Source of the DNA: Candidatus Butyricimonas faecavium
GTDB lineage: Bacteria > Bacteroidota > Bacteroidia > Bacteroidales > Marinifilaceae
NCBI GenBank assembly: GCA_944321125.1
Contig: CALUKD010000002.1
Coordinates: forward strand, 248,001 to 312,000
Reading direction: 5' to 3'
DNA: 64,000 bases
In this document: in pieces, positions 8,797 to 18,600 of the stretch
Position numbering within the stretch: position 1 is the first letter of the stretch
Layout: every line of letters starts with the position of its first letter
Translations under genes and position numbers: made by a program
Notes under the pieces: generated by a model
What the model saw: only the letters and a program-made list of their open reading frames with translations
Databases searched by the model: none
What the model was told of the DNA's origin: nothing

Positions 8797-11417
8797 TGAA
8801 AATTAGACAACTAGTTATTGTTTTCCTGATAGGTATGAGCTTGTTGGGAAAAGGAGGTGAATTGTGTGCTGCTGAGAAAGAAAAAAGGAACTACCACGAA
8901 TTTGAGATATGGCACAAACTCTTGGAATATGAAATATCGCCTGATGGAGAATGGGGGATGTGGCGTATCCAGTATGCTATGGGAAAGGATTCTTTGCATA
9001 TTCGCCACCTTCGTTCAGGTAAAGAATATAGATATGCTTCAGCTTCAATGGCCGAATTTGCGGCCAATTCCCATTGGGTGGCATTTTCCAAACCCGGTAA
9101 TCATGAATCTTCTGCCGGTGTTACTTATCAAACATGTTTACTTGATCTAACATCAGGAGTAGAAAAAGTATTCAATGGGGCGGAAAGTTTTTCTTTTACT
9201 AAAGATAGCCGCTATCTTTTATTGAAAGGTCGTGCAGAAACAACAATGGAGCTGAATCTTTATCATTTGGAGAAGAAATTTATCAAGACCATTGCAAATC
9301 TTAATTCTTATGTGTTGGACCCGACTCATCAATATTTGGCTTATTTGTGTGAGAGTGCTGGAAATCCCGGAAGTCATCTAGAGATTGTAAATCTCTTGGA
9401 TTTTAGTATGATATTTCCTGATATGGAGCAAGCAAAGTATGAAAAATTGAAATGGGATTCTTGGGGATTGACATTGGTAAAAGTGGGAGCGGACAGTGCT
9501 ACTGAACATCTGGGGGTAGATATTGAAATACTTCGAAATATTAAAGGTAAATTACACTATAGTTCGTTATTTGAAGATATGAAAGATGATTTACTGGGGA
9601 ATATGGAGGTAAGTAAATTTTATTCTCCTCACTGGTCTGCAGACGGGAAGGTATTATTTTTTGGTTTGATACCTAAAAAACATATGGAAGCAGTTTCGCA
9701 AAAGGCGACACTTGATATCTGGCATTGGAAGGATCGTGAAATTCAATCTAGACAGAAGAATCGTTATTATGCAAATCGGGCAAAAGCATTTCTGTGTGCT
9801 TGGTGGCCGGAGGAAAAACGATGGAAGCAAATTGCTGACACTACCTTTTCTGAAGTAGCTGCTATTGCTCCTAATGGAGATTACGTGTTGATGGTGGATG
9901 ACAAACCTTATCGGCCTCATTATAGAGAACCACATCGAGACTGGTATTTGGTACATACTGCTACAGGTCAGCGTACTCTTTTGTTGGAAAATACAATTTT
10001 GTCGGCATTTTTCTCGCGTGAAGGAAAATATGTTTATTATTTCAAGGATAAAAATTGGTGGGCATATCATATTGCTCGGGGAAAATTAATCAATCTGACG
10101 AGTCAGTTGCCGGAGGAATTGAGTGATATATATTATGATGGTCCGATTGATATTGCACCTTCTTTCGGGATTGCCGGGTGGCTTGCGGGAGATAAAGAAT
10201 TTTGGTGTTACGATGAATATGATATCTGGAGTGTCGATCTCGCCACGTTAAAAACGAAACGACTTACCCAAGGACGTGAACAGGGAATTGTTTTCCGTTC
10301 CATGCAGAGGGGAAATCCGACGCTTGATAAGGAGCTTTTACTACGGGCCAAAGGCCGTGATGGGCAAACGGGAGTATTTCGTTACCACCCGAAAGGACAA
10401 CATCAACAATTATTGTATGGACCTTATACTTATTCTCGTATAGCAAAGGCAGGTGCGAAAGGAGGTTACTTGTTTGCTCGGGAAGATAACATTACTTCTT
10501 CAGAGTTATTTTATGCCGATAAGGAATTCCGTGTGGTACAATCCGTGGTTTCAACCCAAGAGTACAGTGATTCATTGCGTTTTAGAAAAAGTGAGTTGAT
10601 TCATTATCGGAATTCTCGAGGTCAAGAACTGAAAGGAGCCTTATATTATCCAGTGAATTATCAGGAGGGGAAAAAGTATCCGATGATCGTTCATCTCTAT
10701 GAATTATTATCTCAGCACCTAAATGCTTTCACGTATCCTTCTGCCCAGGAAACTTATAATATGATGAATTTTGTGTTACAAGGTTATTTTGTCTTCCAAC
10801 CGGATATTCGTTATGAGGTAAACCATCCCGGAGAGTCTGCAGCTGATTGTGTTATTGCCGCTGTTCGAGAAGTTTTGAAGCGTGGGGATATAGATTCGTT
10901 GCGTTTAGGATTGCTTGGGCATAGTTGGGGAGGATATCAGACGGCTTATATTATTTCTCAGACCTCGATGTTTGCTGCGGCTGTTGCCGGAGCTCCTCTT
11001 ACGAACATGATTAGTATGTATAATAGTGTGTACTGGGAAAATGGGCGCTCCAATCAAGAAATGTTTGAAACGGGACAGGCACGTTTTCGTCTACCATGGT
11101 GGGAAATTAATGAAGCTTATGTAAAAAACTCTCCGGTATTTCAAGCACAAAACATTCAAACTCCTTTGTTGATGTCGTTTGGTACGGATGATCGGGCCGT
11201 TGATTGGAGTCAAGGGTTGGAATTATATATTACGATGCGTCGTTTAGGAAAACCTTGTATATTATTGGCTTATGAAGAGGAGGGACACACGATTGGTTTA
11301 CTTGAAAATATGCTAGATCAGACTTCTCGTGTTATGGATTATTTTGGCTACTATTTAAAAGATGAACAGCCGGCAAATTGGATATTGGAAGGTAAAAAAT
11401 ATTCCTTGGAGAATTAA
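8796..11417 (+). CDS. Prolyl-oligopeptidase-family (S9) serine peptidase, exported
   Basis: An 873-residue protein with a signal peptide (cleavage near LCAAE). Residues from about 30 to 590 look like a beta-propeller; the alpha/beta hydrolase domain follows (about 600-855). The catalytic triad is visible: Ser710 in GHSWGG, the Asp in GTDDRAVDW (798/799) and His831 in EEEGHT. S9 enzymes cleave short peptides, often after proline, and the propeller limits access of large proteins. Its start overlaps the TlpA stop by one base. The operon therefore couples an outer-membrane importer, a thiol oxidoreductase and a peptidase. It could alternatively be an acyl-peptide hydrolase; the propeller and triad do not separate these. 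Confidence 0.88.
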   Translation: MKIRQLVIVFLIGMSLLGKGGELCAAEKEKRNYHEFEIWHKLLEYEISPDGEWGMWRIQYAMGKDSLHIRHLRSGKEYRYASASMAEFAANSHWVAFSKPGNHESSAGVTYQTCLLDLTSGVEKVFNGAESFSFTKDSRYLLLKGRAETTMELNLYHLEKKFIKTIANLNSYVLDPTHQYLAYLCESAGNPGSHLEIVNLLDFSMIFPDMEQAKYEKLKWDSWGLTLVKVGADSATEHLGVDIEILRNIKGKLHYSSLFEDMKDDLLGNMEVSKFYSPHWSADGKVLFFGLIPKKHMEAVSQKATLDIWHWKDREIQSRQKNRYYANRAKAFLCAWWPEEKRWKQIADTTFSEVAAIAPNGDYVLMVDDKPYRPHYREPHRDWYLVHTATGQRTLLLENTILSAFFSREGKYVYYFKDKNWWAYHIARGKLINLTSQLPEELSDIYYDGPIDIAPSFGIAGWLAGDKEFWCYDEYDIWSVDLATLKTKRLTQGREQGIVFRSMQRGNPTLDKELLLRAKGRDGQTGVFRYHPKGQHQQLLYGPYTYSRIAKAGAKGGYLFAREDNITSSELFYADKEFRVVQSVVSTQEYSDSLRFRKSELIHYRNSRGQELKGALYYPVNYQEGKKYPMIVHLYELLSQHLNAFTYPSAQETYNMMNFVLQGYFVFQPDIRYEVNHPGESAADCVIAAVREVLKRGDIDSLRLGLLGHSWGGYQTAYIISQTSMFAAAVAGAPLTNMISMYNSVYWENGRSNQEMFETGQARFRLPWWEINEAYVKNSPVFQAQNIQTPLLMSFGTDDRAVDWSQGLELYITMRRLGKPCILLAYEEEGHTIGLLENMLDQTSRVMDYFGYYLKDEQPANWILEGKKYSLEN

Positions 11418-11499
11418 AGTTTTTATGTATTTGTTTTGCTTTTCAACTTATGTAGAAAATTAAATGTGATTTAACCGTAGTGTAATCGAAAAGATTACC

Positions 11500-11567
11500 C
11501 TTACTCGTTGCTTATCAAGAGTTTATTCGGAGCTTCTCCTATCCGGATTGCATGAGCAACGAGTAAG
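11500..11567. repeat. 13-bp perfect inverted repeat, 42-base loop
   Basis: CTTACTCGTTGCT at 11500-11512 is exactly complementary to 11555-11567. It lies 82 bases after the S9 peptidase stop and may be part of the operon 3' end or the trace of a small mobile element. No transposase or target duplication is visible. Confidence 0.6.
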
Positions 11568-11670
11568 TTCTGAATAAGTTTCGAAAAAGGGCTTCTTTTT
11601 CTCCTAATTCTTGGTAGGATTACCATTACTTCTTTTTTATACATGCTAAGTGAGTTGGATGATGATTTGG

Positions 11671-11727
11671 TTTACATCTCGGTTTACACGTGTGTTTATT
11701 TTGCTTACATCTCTGCTTACATGAGGG
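11671..11727. repeat. Imperfect 12-bp tandem direct repeats
   Basis: The units start TTTACATCTCGG, TTTACACGTGTG, TTTATTTTG (three bases short), CTTACATCTCTG and CTTACATGAGGG. The phasing of about one helical turn is similar to repeats at 21673-21716 and 40789-40833. Confidence 0.7.
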
Positions 11728-11759
11728 GGATAAACCCCGTGAAAATGGCTAAAAATAGA

Positions 11760-11785
11760 AAAGCACCTACATTCGTAAGTGCTTT
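11760..11785 (-). terminator. Terminator of the tRNA-Tyr/tRNA-Gly unit
   Basis: AAAGCAC-C-TAC / GTA-A-GTGCTTT folds into a long stem with one mismatch and a 4-base loop, and gives a T-rich tract on the minus strand, just past the 3' end of tRNA-Gly. Confidence 0.75.
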
Positions 11786-11793
11786 AAAATGAG

Positions 11794-11866
11794 AGCGGAA
11801 AACGGGACTCAAACCCGCGACCCCCAGCTTGGAAGGCTAGTGCTCTATCGACTGAGCTATTTCCGC
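11794..11866 (-). tRNA. tRNA-Gly (TCC)
   Basis: On the minus strand the 73-base sequence starts GCGGAAATAGCTCAGTCGAT and closes with a 7-bp acceptor stem (GCGGAAA/TTTCCGC) and discriminator T. The anticodon loop CTTCCAA gives anticodon TCC. The T arm carries GGTTTGAGTCC. CCA is not encoded. It lies 6 bases downstream of tRNA-Tyr and shares its promoter. Confidence 0.95.
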
Positions 11867-11872
11867 AAATAG

Positions 11873-11954
11873 TGGGGAGAGCAGGATTCGAACCTACGAA
11901 GACGATGTCAGCTGAGTTACAGTCAGCCCCAGTTGGCCACTTTGGTATCTCCCC
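11873..11954 (-). tRNA. tRNA-Tyr (GTA)
   Basis: This 82-base minus-strand tRNA has the acceptor stem GGGGAGA/TCTCCCC, discriminator A, anticodon loop CTGTAAC (anticodon GTA), a long class II variable arm and T-loop GGTTCGAATCC. It is the first gene of a two-tRNA unit. Confidence 0.95.
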
Positions 11955-11982
11955 TTCGTTCAAAGAACAATTATTTCGGGTG

Positions 11983-12012
11983 CAAATATACTGCTTTTTG
12001 GTTTTAGCGCAA
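11983..12012 (-). promoter_or_regulatory. Promoter of the tRNA-Tyr/tRNA-Gly unit
   Basis: On the minus strand a TTG (-33) is followed after 19 bases by TATATTTG, a perfect match to the Bacteroidetes -7 consensus TAnnTTTG. It ends about 28 bases before the tRNA-Tyr 5' end. Confidence 0.8.
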
Positions 12013-12169
12013 TAGTTTTTGGTGTTTTTTTGCGTGTCGGTATTTAATTTCTTTAATAAAGTAAAGGGGGACAGCGAGCTGTTTCACGGAGTTTGTGGCG
12101 TAACTGCATTCTTGTATTTGATAATGTAGGTATGGATGAAATAATAATTACATTTGTAATGGATTATAA

Positions 12170-12757
12170 ATGATTATATTTATGCAAGATTTAATAAATG
12201 GACGTTGTGGTTGGTGCGGAACAGACGAACTGTATGTGAAATACCATGATCAAGAGTGGGGGAAATTGGTAACCGATGATAAGGAATTATTTGAATTCTT
12301 AGTATTGGAGAGCGCTCAAGCCGGATTGAGTTGGATAACTATTCTTAGGAAACGGGAGGGATATCGCAAAGCCTTTTGTGATTTTGATGCCGGGCAGGTG
12401 GCGCAAATGACTGATGAAGATGTTGAGCGCTTGATGCGGTTTGAGGGTATAGTGAGAAATCGTCTAAAAATCAAATCGACAATCACGAATGCAAGGTTAT
12501 TTCTTGATATACAAAGGGAATTCGGTAGTTTTTATAAATATACGCTGTCGTTCTTTCCCAACAGGAAACCAATTATCAATACCGTTCGGGTTTTAAGTGA
12601 GATTCCTGCATTTTCTCCCGAATCTGATGCCATGAGTAAGGATATGAAAAAAAGAGGATTTAAATTCTTTGGAACTACGATTTGTTACGCTTATTTACAA
12701 GCTACAGGGTTTATCAATGATCATCTGGTGGATTGCGTTTGTCGAAAAGGGGAGTAA
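12170..12757 (+). CDS. tag: DNA-3-methyladenine glycosylase I
   Basis: A base-excision repair enzyme that removes 3-methyladenine from alkylated DNA. The 195-residue length fits. The family zinc site is visible: Cys in GRCGWC near the start, His in YHDQEWG, and His and Cys in the C-terminal NDHLVDC. The conserved FLVLESAQAGLSW block is present. The start is uncertain: ATG 12170 or ATG 12182 (MQDLINGRCGWC), the latter closer to known family N-termini. The gene stands alone, convergent with the nitroreductase. Confidence 0.93.
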   Translation: MIIFMQDLINGRCGWCGTDELYVKYHDQEWGKLVTDDKELFEFLVLESAQAGLSWITILRKREGYRKAFCDFDAGQVAQMTDEDVERLMRFEGIVRNRLKIKSTITNARLFLDIQREFGSFYKYTLSFFPNRKPIINTVRVLSEIPAFSPESDAMSKDMKKRGFKFFGTTICYAYLQATGFINDHLVDCVCRKGE

Positions 12758-12770
12758 CACTTATAAAAGA

Positions 12771-12790
12771 AAACCGCCCGAAGGCGGTTT
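12771..12790. terminator. Bidirectional terminator between tag and the nitroreductase
   Basis: AAACCGCC-CGAA-GGCGGTTT is a perfect 8-bp stem with a 4-base loop, placed between the tag stop (12757) and the convergent stop at 12794. A and T tracts lie on both sides. Confidence 0.88.
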
Positions 12791-12793
12791 GAA

Positions 12794-13426
12794 TTATTTC
12801 TTTTTATATCCCATGGGTTGCGTGTAGATAACGATATGTTTTGCCGGGAGTCCGATGACTTTAGCTAATTCTTCCTTATTCACAGAACCAATAACCACGG
12901 TTGCCATGTCTTTTGCGGCACATACCAGATAAACGGATTGCGCCATGTATCCGGCATGGTGATAGGAGTATTCTTTTTGTTGCTCCGGGTTAGTGATTCG
13001 CCCTTCCTTGTTATGGTCGGCCGTATAGATAAAACACACGGGAGCGATGCCCATGAAAGGTTGCGGGCCACATTCTTTACGGAAATCTCCTTTTTTCACG
13101 AGTTCCAGTTCATGTTTTTCCGCATTATAGCGGTAGATTCCATCTGCCGTGGCTACGTAAAGCACCATTTCCTGCCAGTTGGTAGCAGTGGGAACAGTTC
13201 GTTTTCCACTTTCCGGACGATTGATACCGTTTGCTGCCCACACTAGGTCGGAAAGGTCCTGTAGGGATAGTTGTTTTGTGTCGAAATTTCGATCTGTTTG
13301 CCGTTCGTTCAAACAGTCCATGAGTGCTTTCCCTCCGCTCTTTTTCGGGGCGGGTAATTTGATGTTTTGTGCGCTGATTGCGCTACCTAATACTGTTAAA
13401 ACCAGCATTGTGATAATTGTTTTCAT
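12794..13426 (-). CDS. Exported SagB/ThcOx-like nitroreductase-family protein
   Basis: A 210-residue protein with a signal peptide (about 1-19, ending ISAQ). Features of the FMN nitroreductase fold are seen: the N-terminal ERQTDRNFDTKQLSLQDLSDLVWAANG segment, PTATNWQEM and the C-terminal helix pair around HHAGYMAQSVYL. This matches the SagB-type subgroup common in Bacteroidetes. The physiological substrate is unknown. Its start codon overlaps the stop of the upstream dehydrogenase gene (TAATG on the minus strand), so the two are translationally coupled. Confidence 0.82.
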   Translation of the reverse strand: MKTIITMLVLTVLGSAISAQNIKLPAPKKSGGKALMDCLNERQTDRNFDTKQLSLQDLSDLVWAANGINRPESGKRTVPTATNWQEMVLYVATADGIYRYNAEKHELELVKKGDFRKECGPQPFMGIAPVCFIYTADHNKEGRITNPEQQKEYSYHHAGYMAQSVYLVCAAKDMATVVIGSVNKEELAKVIGLPAKHIVIYTQPMGYKKK

Positions 13427-14355
13427 TAATTTACAACATTAGTGGGTGTACCATTAAAAAAGTTCAGGATGTTATCGACAGCTTCCTGCCCGGTGGCAAT
13501 ACGTGTGTCGATAGTGCCTGTAGCGTTGTGTGGTGCAAGGATCACGTTATCCAAGCCATAAAGCATTTCTGTAACATGGGGTTCATCCTCGAACACGTCC
13601 AAGGCTGCCCCGGCGATTGTTTTATTTTGTAAACAGATAGCTAATTCTTTTTCATTGATAACTGCTCCGCGAGCCGTATTTATTAGGATAGCGGTTGGTT
13701 TCATCAATTCGATTTCCCGTTTCCCGATCATGTGGCGGGTTTCATCTGTCAATGGTGTATGAATGGAGACGAAATCCGATCTTTTCAACAAAGTGTCAAG
13801 ATCAACTTTCTCGTATCCTTCTACTGTACTCCGGCGATTATAGTAAATAACATTCATCCGGAACGCTTCAGCCAATTTAGCCACGGTTTTACCGATATTT
13901 CCCATACCGATGATTCCCAGTGTGCGTCCTTCTAACGTGAACCCGAGATTTTTCATGACGCCCCACATGCTTTCTTTTTCAACCCGGATACGGCGGTCGC
14001 ATTCGGTGATTCGGCGTGCTGCACTCAGCATGAGTCCCATGGCCATTTCTGCTGTTGGGAAACACACGGCTTTCGGGGTGTTACAAACAGCGATACCTTT
14101 GGAACGAGCAAATTTGATATCGATGTTATTGTAGCCGACACCGAAATTGCTGATTACTTTTAATTTTTTTCCGGCCTCGATAACGGCATTATCGATTGTG
14201 CGGGTGAAAATGCCTAGAATAACGTCGTAATCCGGAACAAGTTTAATTAATTCTTCCGTGGTGAAATATTCGCCTTCCGGCATTGTAATTGTGTGTTCTT
14301 TTCCCAGTTTGGCGAATGATTCGCGGGGAATGTTGTAAGTAACTAGAACTTTCAT
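13426..14355 (-). CDS. D-isomer-specific 2-hydroxyacid dehydrogenase
   Basis: A 309-residue NAD(P)-dependent dehydrogenase of the phosphoglycerate/glyoxylate reductase family. The Rossmann glycine motif GMGNIG is at 150-155. The catalytic Arg229 (NTARGAVINE), Glu258 (DVFEDEP) and His276 (APH) are all present, so the enzyme should be active. It lacks the ACT domain of SerA and so is more like a glyoxylate/hydroxypyruvate or general 2-ketoacid reductase. It is coupled to the nitroreductase gene after it. Confidence 0.9.
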   Translation of the reverse strand: MKVLVTYNIPRESFAKLGKEHTITMPEGEYFTTEELIKLVPDYDVILGIFTRTIDNAVIEAGKKLKVISNFGVGYNNIDIKFARSKGIAVCNTPKAVCFPTAEMAMGLMLSAARRITECDRRIRVEKESMWGVMKNLGFTLEGRTLGIIGMGNIGKTVAKLAEAFRMNVIYYNRRSTVEGYEKVDLDTLLKRSDFVSIHTPLTDETRHMIGKREIELMKPTAILINTARGAVINEKELAICLQNKTIAGAALDVFEDEPHVTEMLYGLDNVILAPHNATGTIDTRIATGQEAVDNILNFFNGTPTNVVN

Positions 14356-14404
14356 ATTTTTAATTTTAAATCTTGTTAATCACATTTTCGGTAGACATTT
14401 TATT

Positions 14405-15433
14405 CTAAACCTTTTTCAAACTCATGCGGGCGTCAGCCGGGGCTTCCAGTCCGATAAACTGTGATGCCAGATATTTGTAATATCCCGTAACGGCAACCAT
14501 TCCAGCGTTATCCAGTGAGAATCCCAAGCGGGGAATGAAAACCTCCCAACCGAGGCGGGCGCCTTCATCATACACGGCTTTTTGTAATCCAGAATTGGCT
14601 GATACACCACCTCCAATAGCGATTTGTTTGATCCCGGTTTGTTTAGCGGCTTTTTTCAATTTAGCCATGAGAATGTCAACAATAGTTTTTTGTAATGAGG
14701 CACATAGATCGTAAAGGTTATGTTGTATGAAATCCGGATCATTTTTGATTTCATCTCGGATAAAGTACAGGAACGAGGTCTTCAGGCCGCTAAAGCTATA
14801 ATCCAACCCGGGGATATTCGGTTTGTTGAACGTGAATCTTTCCGGATTACCTTCTTTTGCCAGACGGTCGATTACCGGGCCACCGGGATAGGAGAGTCCC
14901 ATTACTTTGGCGCATTTGTCATAAGCTTCACCTGCCGCATCATCAATGGTTTGTCCGATAACTTCCATGTCCAAATAATCACGTACGATGATAATCTGCG
15001 AGTTTCCCCCGGACACGAGTAAGGTTAGGAACGGGAATTTCGGGTGACGGGCTTCCACTCCCGGTTCTTTGATGAAGTTTGCGAGAATGTGTGCCTGCAA
15101 ATGGTTAACCTCGATCATGGGTATTTGTTTGGCAATAGCGAATCCTTTAGCAAAAGACGTTCCCACAAGGAGCGAACCCAGTAATCCGGGGCCTCTGGTA
15201 AAAGCCACTGCATTTACTTCATCTGCCGAGATACCGGCCTGTTTTAAAGCCTGTGCAACAACCGGGATAATGTTTTGCTGGTGTGCCCGAGATGCCAATT
15301 CCGGTACAACTCCTCCGTAGGCTTCGTGAACCTTTTGACTGGCAATAATATTCGATAGTACAACCCCGTCTTTTAAAATAGCGGCTGAGGTGTCATCGCA
15401 AGAAGATTCAATACCGAGAATTACAACGCCCAT
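14405..15433 (-). CDS. tsaD: tRNA N6-adenosine threonylcarbamoyltransferase
   Basis: This 342-residue enzyme transfers the threonylcarbamoyl group to A37 of ANN-decoding tRNAs, together with TsaB and TsaE. The N-terminal GIESSCDDTSAAI block, the metal-binding HLQAH (His111, His115) and the YDKCAKVMGLSYPGGP and GGGVSANSGL segments are diagnostic of the Kae1/TsaD/ASKHA fold. The length is normal. It lies 49 bases upstream of the dehydrogenase, and no partner genes are nearby. It is divergent from the tamB-like gene. Confidence 0.97.
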   Translation of the reverse strand: MGVVILGIESSCDDTSAAILKDGVVLSNIIASQKVHEAYGGVVPELASRAHQQNIIPVVAQALKQAGISADEVNAVAFTRGPGLLGSLLVGTSFAKGFAIAKQIPMIEVNHLQAHILANFIKEPGVEARHPKFPFLTLLVSGGNSQIIIVRDYLDMEVIGQTIDDAAGEAYDKCAKVMGLSYPGGPVIDRLAKEGNPERFTFNKPNIPGLDYSFSGLKTSFLYFIRDEIKNDPDFIQHNLYDLCASLQKTIVDILMAKLKKAAKQTGIKQIAIGGGVSANSGLQKAVYDEGARLGWEVFIPRLGFSLDNAGMVAVTGYYKYLASQFIGLEAPADARMSLKKV

Positions 15434-15697
15434 TTTAATTTTAGATGTTTAATTTAAAATTTTAGATTCCAACCGCACAAATCCCCTTTTATTTTTACAG
15501 ATTGCATGATTTTATTTTTCTTTTTTTTATAACTCTATAAATCTTCACCTGCGGTGAGTTACAAGTTTTTTTCATTTTCAACTTTCCATTTTTAATTTTC
15601 AATTATTAAGATGAAATGTTCTGCAATATTAATAAATTTGCGTGCAAACTAAAATAATGACAGCATAAAAAAAATAATCTCCATATTATCTCGATGT

Positions 15698-18600
15698 GTG
15701 ATAGGATTGGTCTTTTTGGCCTTTGCCGCATACATGGCTTTAATGACCCCGTTTGTACAGACGAGGTTAGTAGATTATTTTACTCGTATTTTAGAGGAAC
15801 GGACGGGAACTACAATTTCTATCGGACGAGTGGAATTCCGCCCGATAGAGTCTCTGGTTCTGAACGATGTGTTTGTTCGGGATTGTCGTCAGGATACGCT
15901 TGTGTTTTGCGAGCGGCTGGTGATGAAAGTGGATTCCGTGAGTTTCGTGAAAAGACGTTTCACGATTACGGAGGCTGCTTTTGAAAAAGCGAAGTTTAAT
16001 TTATGGATCGAACGTAGGCAAGATGGAGGTGAGAGTCTTACAAACGTAGAACAGCTCATCAATTCTTTTTCGTCTTCCAAAGTCGATACCATACCTCAAA
16101 CCTCCTCGGGGTGGAACGTGAATCTGACTCAGGTAATATTGAAAGACAGTCGTTTCCGGTATATCGAGAATGATTATGAACCGATAGATTACGGGATCAA
16201 CTGGACGGACGTGGAGTGTCAAAATTTGAATGTGCGTATTTTTGATATTGATTTTTCGAACAAGCAATACAAGGCCAAAGTTGGAGGGCTTCGTTTTAAG
16301 GAAAAGTCTGGTTTTGAGGTGACCAATATGGGAGGGGAAGTCGTTGCGAGTGATGATAATTTATTAATAACAAACACGTTTATACAGACAGAACGAAGTA
16401 AAATTTACTTAGACACGTTGGAGTATAACTGGGTGCCGGAACATGATTATTGGCGTAATTTTACCACGAGGATGCAACAACGTTATGTGTTTACCGATTC
16501 TAGGGTAAGTTTTGATGATTTGGCGTATTTTAACGGGAAATTATTGGGGATGCATAATACCGTTTTCGGTAGCGGGGTGGTTTTTAACACGATAAACAAT
16601 CTGGAAGGGCGTGATTTAGAAATTTATCTGGATGATAAGAGTGTACTTCATGGTTCATTCTCATCGCACGGTTTACCTGCTTTTTTCGAGACGAATTTCA
16701 ATATCGATTTTACTGACATGAAGGTGTCCCCATCGGAATTAGAGGCTATTTATATGCCTTGGCTTAGAAGTCATTACGTAAAGATACCAGAAATATTGCA
16801 TAAATATGATGTCTTTACTTTCGATGGGAATTTCCAAGGAAAGATTGAAGACTTTGCCATTAAAGCTCGTACCACGACTCCCGGAATGGCGGGGAGTGTG
16901 CTTTTTAATTGTGTGACGGATAGTATCGGGGATATTCGTTACGATGGTTGGTTCGGTTTGGGACGGGTCCAATTTGGGTTTCTCACAGGACAATCTTTTT
17001 TGGGAAGAGGGTCGTTTTTTGGGAAGTTTGATGGTGTACTGGGTGATTCGACTTCTCAATTTAATTTATCAAGTGATATACGTCGTTTGCAGTTGTTTGA
17101 TAGGGAAATTCGGGATGTCCGCTTGACATTGGGAACGGAAGACGATCATTTATATCTACTTTCTTCCGTGAAAAACGATAGTTTGCAGGCGGATGTTCTT
17201 TTGGATTATGTTATGGGCGATACGTTGAGTCTGGCAAAGACCGAAGGCTATGTGAACGTGCGTCGTTGGGATGCATGGGCACCCTCTGTTTTAGGTGAGA
17301 ATGAGTCTGTTGAATTTGATTTTAGCGGAACTCTGAAACAACGTGAGGATAATCGCTGGGTAGAATTGCTGGTGCCGGGATTGAAATACGAGAATAGTAG
17401 GGGGACGTGGAGTACTGATTCCTTGAAGTTTACCACAACCATGCTGGGAGAGTACAGTTTCACTCAATTACAGTCGGATGTGGCGGACGTGACGCTGGAA
17501 GGTTTTTTCCATTCCTTGGACGTGACGGATTTGTGGAATAGTTTTTTGGTAAGTTATTTACCCGATTATAAGTATACTGTTGACAAGACTCTGCCAGAGG
17601 GTACTAGTCTAATGCTGGACGTACATTTAAATGACATTAATCCTTTTTTGAAAGTAGCTTACCCGCAACTGAAGTTGTCCCGGGGAGGGAATTTGGTTTG
17701 CGAGTATCATTATGCCGACCGTAAGGTCGACTTGTTTTTGGTGGCAGATACAATTTCCTATGGTGATTTTAAATTACGTGATTCCCGGATGAAACTGAAT
17801 GGAGACGGGATAAACTTGCACTGCACGTACACGGCTGATGAATTGAAATATATGAATTTCGGAAAGTTGTATAACGTGCGGAACGTGATAGAAGTAAACA
17901 CGAATAACGTGAGCGAGCGTCTAACTTGGTGTAATTGGGAGAAGGAGAGTTATAGCGGGTCATTTGCGGCTAACTTGCGTTTGTTGAAATACGGGGATCG
18001 TCATTTAACCCAGGTATTTATTCATCCAAGTACATTCGTTATGGCGGATAGTACATGGCACGTGGCGCGTTCCATGATCTTGAAGGAGGGCAATGATATT
18101 TTCGTGAATAATTTTGAAATTAACCGGGGGGAACAACGTTTTCGTTTATGGGGGCGGGTAACGGATAATCCTCGTGATGTCCTTTCTCTGGAACTTCATG
18201 ACTTCAGTCTGACCGAGTTTAACAAGATACTTTTTGATAATAAATTGCAGCTATTCGGGCAGGTGAACGGAGAGATAAGAATTCGGGATCTGTACAAAGA
18301 TAATTTGATATATGCGAATGTGAATGTGAATCAATGGGGAGTCAACCGGGACACATTAGGCGTACTGGATTTGAATTCTCGTTGGGATGCATCGAATAGT
18401 GCTTTGGAAATAAGCATGGTAAACCGGATGAAAGAGAGAACTCCCATCGGGGTGTTTGGGTATTATAAGCCTTCAACGGACAGTTTGAATGTGAATTTGG
18501 AACTTTCCCGGATAGAGGTGAACTATCTGGCAGGTTATTTCCCGGATGTGTTAAAGGGGGGTGAGGGTGCTATCTCGGGCAATCTGGTTATGAAGGGAAC

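Larger units (their letters stand above)
11418..11793. other. Gene-free gap with inverted and tandem repeats
   Basis: No coding sequence is evident in this stretch. It contains a small hairpin (11482-11498, stems GTAATC/GATTAC), a 13-bp perfect inverted repeat with a 42-base loop (11500-11512 and 11555-11567), a short A/T-rich hairpin (11583-11601) that may end the SusCD operon, a block of 12-bp imperfect tandem repeats (11671-11727), and the tRNA terminator at 11760-11785. Confidence 0.7.

Noticed and set aside
9654-10070. Minus-strand open frame of 138 codons inside the S9 peptidase gene
   Set aside because: Antisense shadow; composition and translation look random.
15560-15640. Promoter-like AT tracts before the tamB-like gene
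   Set aside because: Only low-complexity TTTTTAATTTTCAATT sequence common in this phylum; no TAnnTTTG box found.
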